A stretch of DNA of 64,000 nucleotides. Source: Ketobacter sp964016105. GTDB lineage: Bacteria > Pseudomonadota > Gammaproteobacteria > Pseudomonadales > Ketobacteraceae. The translations under genes were made by a program, and so were the position numbers. This document shows positions 60,169 to 64,000 of this stretch, piece by piece. The notes beneath the pieces are model-generated. The model did no database searches, had not been told where the DNA came from, and was given only the letters and a program-made list of their open reading frames with translations. Every line of letters starts with the position of its first letter. The stretch's first letter is position 1. The stretch lies in NCBI GenBank assembly GCA_964016105.1, contig CAXHEX010000024.1, positions 9,873 to 73,872 of the forward strand, given 5' to 3'.

Positions 60169-61185
60169 ATGCAAGTTTATTACGACAAAGATTGCGATTT
60201 ATCCATCGTTCAAGGAATGAAAGTAGCAATCATTGGTTATGGCTCTCAAGGGCATGCCCATGCGAACAACTTGAAAGATTCTGGTGTGGACGTTGTGGTG
60301 GCATTGCGGGAAGGTTCTTCTTCTGCCGCTAAAGCTGAGGCTGCTGGCCTCGCGGTTAAAGCGGTGCCCGAAGCCGTGCAGTGGGCAGACCTGATTATGA
60401 TTCTGACCCCTGATGAGTTTCAGTCCCAGCTCTACAAGAACGAAATTGAACCTAACCTCAAGCAGGGATCCACTTTGGCCTTTGCCCATGGTTTTGCCAT
60501 CCATTACAACCAAGTGGTTCCCCGTGCGGATCTGGACGTTATCATGATTGCCCCTAAAGCGCCTGGTCACACCGTGCGTTCCGAGTTTGTTAAAGGTGGT
60601 GGTATTCCGGATCTGGTTGCGATTTATCAGGATGCATCCGGTAACGCGAAAAACGTGGCACTATCCTATGCCTGTGGTGTGGGTGGCGGCCGTACTGGCA
60701 TTATCGAAACTACGTTCAAAGACGAAACAGAAACAGACCTGTTTGGTGAACAAGCGGTTTTGTGCGGTGGTGCGGTTGAATTGGTTAAGGCCGGTTTCGA
60801 AACCCTGGTAGAAGCCGGTTATGCCCCTGAAATGGCCTACTTTGAGTGTCTGCACGAGCTGAAATTGATCGTTGACCTGATGTATGAAGGTGGCATCGCC
60901 AACATGAATTACTCCATCTCCAACAATGCTGAATATGGAGAGTACGTCACCGGCCCAGAAGTGATTAACGATGAGTCTCGAGCCGCCATGAGAAATGCCC
61001 TCAAGCGTATCCAGAATGGTGAGTACGCGAAGATGTTCATCTCTGAAGGTGCTTTGAACTACCCCTCCATGACGGCCTATCGTCGTAACAACGCAGCTCA
61101 TCCTATCGAACAAACCGGTGCCAAGCTGCGTGAAATGATGCCCTGGATCCAAGACAACAAGATCATCGACAAATCAAAAAATTGA
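60169..61185 (+). CDS. ilvC: Ketol-acid reductoisomerase (class I)
   Basis: 338 aa. The Rossmann motif is GYGSQGHAHANNLKDSG, and the metal/catalytic region includes the acid residues in DETETDLFGEQ and the YFECLHELKLIVDLMYEGG stretch. Class I length. The enzyme turns acetolactate into dihydroxyisovalerate with NADPH. A terminator follows. Confidence 0.97.
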   Translation: MQVYYDKDCDLSIVQGMKVAIIGYGSQGHAHANNLKDSGVDVVVALREGSSSAAKAEAAGLAVKAVPEAVQWADLIMILTPDEFQSQLYKNEIEPNLKQGSTLAFAHGFAIHYNQVVPRADLDVIMIAPKAPGHTVRSEFVKGGGIPDLVAIYQDASGNAKNVALSYACGVGGGRTGIIETTFKDETETDLFGEQAVLCGGAVELVKAGFETLVEAGYAPEMAYFECLHELKLIVDLMYEGGIANMNYSISNNAEYGEYVTGPEVINDESRAAMRNALKRIQNGEYAKMFISEGALNYPSMTAYRRNNAAHPIEQTGAKLREMMPWIQDNKIIDKSKN

Positions 61186-61204
61186 TCGATTGGTTTTGAC
61201 ATAA

Positions 61205-61232
61205 AAAAGCGCGGCTAGTCCGCGCTTTTTTT
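61205..61232 (+). terminator. Rho-independent terminator after ilvC
   Basis: AAGCGCGG pairs with CCGCGCTT around a CTAGT loop, with an A run before and seven T after. It ends the ilvIHC transcript. Confidence 0.92.
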
Positions 61233-61341
61233 GTGGGCGTGCAGTCATAAAAAGTTCATGGGACAATGCCCTTGCAAATTGACTTACAAAAGACCAAATT
61301 TAGAGCTCACTCCAGACACAGTGCAACTACAGGATTCCAAA

Positions 61342-62232
61342 ATGGCAGACAAAGAGCCTCCATCATCGGATAACCCAAAGGGGCCTTCCATCGTTAATCT
61401 GCATAAAGCCCAGTCCGACCCAGGAGAGGGGGCGGGTAGAGGCAGCAATTTGAATATGGACGACGAAGGTGTCACCTTTGAAGTAGTTGAAGAGGAAGCA
61501 GAGGGTGGTAGAAAGGTGCCCCGTAAAGGCGTCTATTTGTTGCCTAACCTGTTTACTACAGGTGCCTTGTTTTCTGGGTTTTACGCCATAGTGGCAGCCA
61601 TGAACGGTATGTTTGAGCAGGCAGCAGTGGCCATATTTGTAGCTATGGTGCTGGACGGTTTCGATGGCCGTGTTGCCCGTATGACCAATACAGAAAGTGA
61701 ATTTGGCGCCCAGTATGACAGCCTCTCTGATTGTATTTCATTTGGGGTTGCTCCTGCCCTGGTCGCTTATGCCTGGTCGTTATCCAATTTGGGCAAAGTA
61801 GGTTGGATGATTGCCTTTGTTTACGCTGCCTGTGCGGCGCTTCGCCTGGCTCGATTCAATGTTCAAATAGAAAGTGCGGACAAGCGCTACTTCGCTGGTC
61901 TGCCAAGCCCTGCTGCCGCCGCAGTAGTGGCGGGTATGGTTTGGTTTGGTAATGAGCAGCAGATCGATCCGTCAGATAACTTTCTTGCAGCGCTGGCGGC
62001 GGCAGTGACCGCATTTTGCGCGGTAATGATGGTCAGCAACATCAAGTACAACAGTTTTAAAGAAATCGACATCAAAGGCCGGGTGCCGTTCGTGGCGATT
62101 CTTCTGGCGGTGTTAGTGCTCGCTGTAATCTCTGTTCACCCAGAGGGCATGTTGCTGGCCATCTTCTCCTTATACGCCCTCAGCGGCCCCGTATTGCGGC
62201 TTATTCGAGGTAAATCGAAAAGTTTAGGGTGA
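61342..62232 (+). CDS. pssA: Phosphatidylserine synthase (CDP-alcohol phosphatidyltransferase)
   Basis: 296 aa from ATG 61342 (MADKEPPSSDN), with AGGA upstream; the frame is open further upstream across the terminator but unlikely translated. About the first 75 residues are a charged, disordered tail. The family motif with four acids is present: DGRVAR, then G after eight residues, then D and D in AQYDSLSD. About seven membrane spans. It joins CDP-diacylglycerol to serine. Confidence 0.93.
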   Translation: MADKEPPSSDNPKGPSIVNLHKAQSDPGEGAGRGSNLNMDDEGVTFEVVEEEAEGGRKVPRKGVYLLPNLFTTGALFSGFYAIVAAMNGMFEQAAVAIFVAMVLDGFDGRVARMTNTESEFGAQYDSLSDCISFGVAPALVAYAWSLSNLGKVGWMIAFVYAACAALRLARFNVQIESADKRYFAGLPSPAAAAVVAGMVWFGNEQQIDPSDNFLAALAAAVTAFCAVMMVSNIKYNSFKEIDIKGRVPFVAILLAVLVLAVISVHPEGMLLAIFSLYALSGPVLRLIRGKSKSLG

Positions 62233-62308
62233 TCATCAGTAACAAATCCCCTGGTTACGCGTCTAAGCTAAAGTACGGTATCGCTAAGATGAATAGGCAG
62301 GGTATTCA

Positions 62309-63307
62309 ATGCTGATCAAATCCCAAGATAAATGCGCACCAAAATCATATGAGCTCACCTCGGAGGGGCAGTACCATTCCCGTCGAGCTTGGCTAAAAAA
62401 AATGGGGTACAGTGGCCTGGGTTTGACGGCATTAATGCAAAACCCATTTGCCCATGCAAAAGCAGCCCCTTCCAGTTGGCAGGAAATGCTTAGAGATAAG
62501 CTTTCCGCTGCCAGCAAATGGCCTGGCTCCTCATCCGAAAAGCCAACCCCCTACGATGATGTCATCAGTTACAATAACTTTTACGAGTTCGGTACGGGCA
62601 AGGATGATCCAGTCCGGAATGGCCAGAATTTCAAGGTGGACCCCTGGCGAGTAAAGGTGGAGGGGGAAGTAGCCAAGCCGGGTAATTACACTCTGGAAGA
62701 CATATTCAAACCCCATGCTTTGGAAGATCGTATTTATCGTTTCCGCTGTGTTGAAGCTTGGTCCATGGTGGTTCCTTGGGTTGGATTCCCTCTCGCAGAT
62801 TTGCTCAAGCGATTCGAACCCACCTCTAAAGCAAAATACGTCCGATTTGAGACCTTAGTTGATCCTGACCGCTTCCCAGGGCAGCGTTTTGGTCGCTCCA
62901 CCATAGATTGGCCCTATGTTGAAGGGTTGCGTATGGACGAGGCCATGCACCCTTTGACTCTGATGGTGGTGGGTGTGTATGGAAAAACTTTATTGCCTCA
63001 GAATGGCGCGCCCTTGCGCTTGATGGTGCCTTGGAAATATGGGTTCAAGAGCATCAAATCCATAGCCAAAATTCAATTTGTAGAAAAGCAGCCTCGTACC
63101 ACCTGGCAAGTTCTGGCAGCCCATGAATATGGCTTTTACGCCAATGTTAACCCCGAAGTAAGCCACCCGCGTTGGAGCCAGGCACGAGAGCGGCGACTGC
63201 CCAACAGCCTGTGGAAACCAAACTGGCAGGAAACCAAAAAGTTCAACGGTTATGAGGACCAAGTGGCTGGCCTGTATAAAGATCTCGACTTGAGAACCCA
63301 CTACTGA
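62309..63307 (+). CDS. msrP: Methionine sulfoxide reductase catalytic subunit MsrP (YedY)
   Basis: 332 aa. A Tat signal (HSRRAWLKKMGYSGLG) shows folded export to the periplasm. It is a molybdopterin enzyme: the Mo ligand Cys lies in RFRCVEAWSMVVPWVGF, with LIDP-like DRFPGQRFGRS and RLMVPWKYGFKSIKS also conserved. Reduces oxidised methionine in periplasmic proteins. The msrQ ATG overlaps its last base. Confidence 0.96.
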   Translation: MLIKSQDKCAPKSYELTSEGQYHSRRAWLKKMGYSGLGLTALMQNPFAHAKAAPSSWQEMLRDKLSAASKWPGSSSEKPTPYDDVISYNNFYEFGTGKDDPVRNGQNFKVDPWRVKVEGEVAKPGNYTLEDIFKPHALEDRIYRFRCVEAWSMVVPWVGFPLADLLKRFEPTSKAKYVRFETLVDPDRFPGQRFGRSTIDWPYVEGLRMDEAMHPLTLMVVGVYGKTLLPQNGAPLRLMVPWKYGFKSIKSIAKIQFVEKQPRTTWQVLAAHEYGFYANVNPEVSHPRWSQARERRLPNSLWKPNWQETKKFNGYEDQVAGLYKDLDLRTHY

Positions 63308-63921
63308 TGTTCGGCTTTTCCATTAACAAAGCCCGGCTGGTTTTGCATCTTTTGCTGTGTCTGCCATTGCTTTGGCTGGGTTATCTGATCGCCACTCAGC
63401 AATTGGGTGCCGATCCGGCAGAGCTGTTGGTGAGAGAGTTGGGGTTTTACGGGGCGTGTGTTTTGTGGGGGTGTCTTGCCATGACGCCGTTACGTGTTTT
63501 AACCGAATGGCCTGGCTGGATCGCGTTCCGACGCCTGCTTGGCCTGTGGAGTTTTTTTTACCTAACCTTGCATTTCTCTGTGTTTATCATGCTTTGGGCT
63601 GGCTTAAATCTGGCTGTGATTATGGACGAGGTTACTCAGCGGCCTTATATCATCGTAGGGTTGATAGCCTGGCTGATGATGCTGCCCCTGGCCATCACTT
63701 CCACCCGTGGCTTCCGGCGCAGGCTGGGTAAGCGCTGGCAAAAACTTCATCGCTTGGTCTACCTGGTGGCGCTTTTGGGGTTGCTGCATATCGTTTGGGT
63801 TGCCAAGTTGGAGTACATGCAGCCGCTGCTATTTGCAGGAATCTTAACCGCGATGTTCGCACTCAGAATCAAAAATAGAAAAAGTTCTCCCGCCTCCAAA
63901 ATCCCGTCTACACTGGCTTAA
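63307..63921 (+). CDS. msrQ: Heme membrane subunit MsrQ (YedZ)
   Basis: 204 aa with about six membrane spans. Heme-ligand histidines are expected in YLTLHFSVFIML and in KLHRLVYLVALLGLLHIVW. It passes quinol electrons to MsrP. The start overlaps the msrP stop by one base. The gene is complete, with no terminator seen in the last 79 bases of the window. Confidence 0.95.
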   Translation: MFGFSINKARLVLHLLLCLPLLWLGYLIATQQLGADPAELLVRELGFYGACVLWGCLAMTPLRVLTEWPGWIAFRRLLGLWSFFYLTLHFSVFIMLWAGLNLAVIMDEVTQRPYIIVGLIAWLMMLPLAITSTRGFRRRLGKRWQKLHRLVYLVALLGLLHIVWVAKLEYMQPLLFAGILTAMFALRIKNRKSSPASKIPSTLA

Positions 63922-64000
63922 CGGCCCAGATTTCAGCGGCCTTGCTAACTGCTTGAAATAAAAGTTTAAGAAAAGCGTTGACGTGGTGAGTGTGATCTCT

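Noticed and set aside
1..64000. CRISPR arrays, insertion sequences, transposases or prophage genes
   Set aside because: No regularly spaced direct repeats and no transposase, integrase or phage structural proteins were seen.

Overview
The window is chromosomal DNA from a gammaproteobacterium close to the Pseudomonadales. Gene order is the main clue. Read right to left, clpB-pgeF-rluD-bamD-pilS-pilR-thiO-fimT-fimU-pilVWXY1E-ispH-fkpB-lspA-ileS-ribF-murJ-rpsT-proB-obgE-rpmA-rplU-ispB follows the order I recall from Pseudomonas aeruginosa (about PA4542 to PA4569). The block ilvI-ilvH-ilvC-pssA-msrP-msrQ at the right end is a second segment conserved in that group. The species cannot be named from sequence alone.

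Layout. (1) 1-12 kb holds an accessory peptide-export cassette. Two small precursor genes with double-glycine leaders (634-948 and 9042-9227) flank a five-gene minus-strand operon: outer-membrane factor, HlyD-type adaptor, signal-less PpiC prolyl isomerase, C39-peptidase ABC exporter with two cyclic-nucleotide-binding domains, and a sigma54 activator without a receiver domain. A good sigma54 promoter lies before the first precursor. (2) 9.4-14.4 kb encodes a triple-FHA membrane protein, a pentapeptide-repeat/ion-channel fusion with an altered selectivity filter, and a double-FHA membrane protein. (3) 14.5-17.7 kb is an AT-richer stretch of small accessory genes: a membrane protein, lipoproteins, a MepA-like endopeptidase and a NYN-domain protein. 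It ends near tRNA-Pro(CGG). (4) 18-30.4 kb is housekeeping: ispB, L21, L27, obgE, proB, S20, murJ, ribF, ileS, lspA, fkpB, ispH. (5) 30.4-44.9 kb contains two complete, diverged type IV pilus minor-pilin/PilY1 clusters, arranged head to head. (6) 45-55 kb carries thiO, pilR, pilS, bamD, rluD, pgeF and clpB. (7) 55-64 kb carries a GT39-like membrane protein, a DUF4124 protein, branched-chain amino acid synthesis, phosphatidylserine synthase and the MsrPQ methionine sulfoxide repair pair.

How the genes work together. The 1-9 kb cassette reads as a complete route for small cysteine-free proteins: the C39 domain removes the leader during export, HlyD and the outer-membrane factor complete the conduit, PpiC may act on the precursor in the cytoplasm, and the sigma54 activator probably drives precursor transcription. 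Its closest functional analogy known to me is the GG-motif biofilm-protein export of Synechococcus elongatus (PteB/EbfG). That parallel is inference. The two minor-pilin clusters imply two alternative priming complexes or PilY1 tip adhesins for one type IV pilus machine. The major pilin and the motor genes are not in the window.
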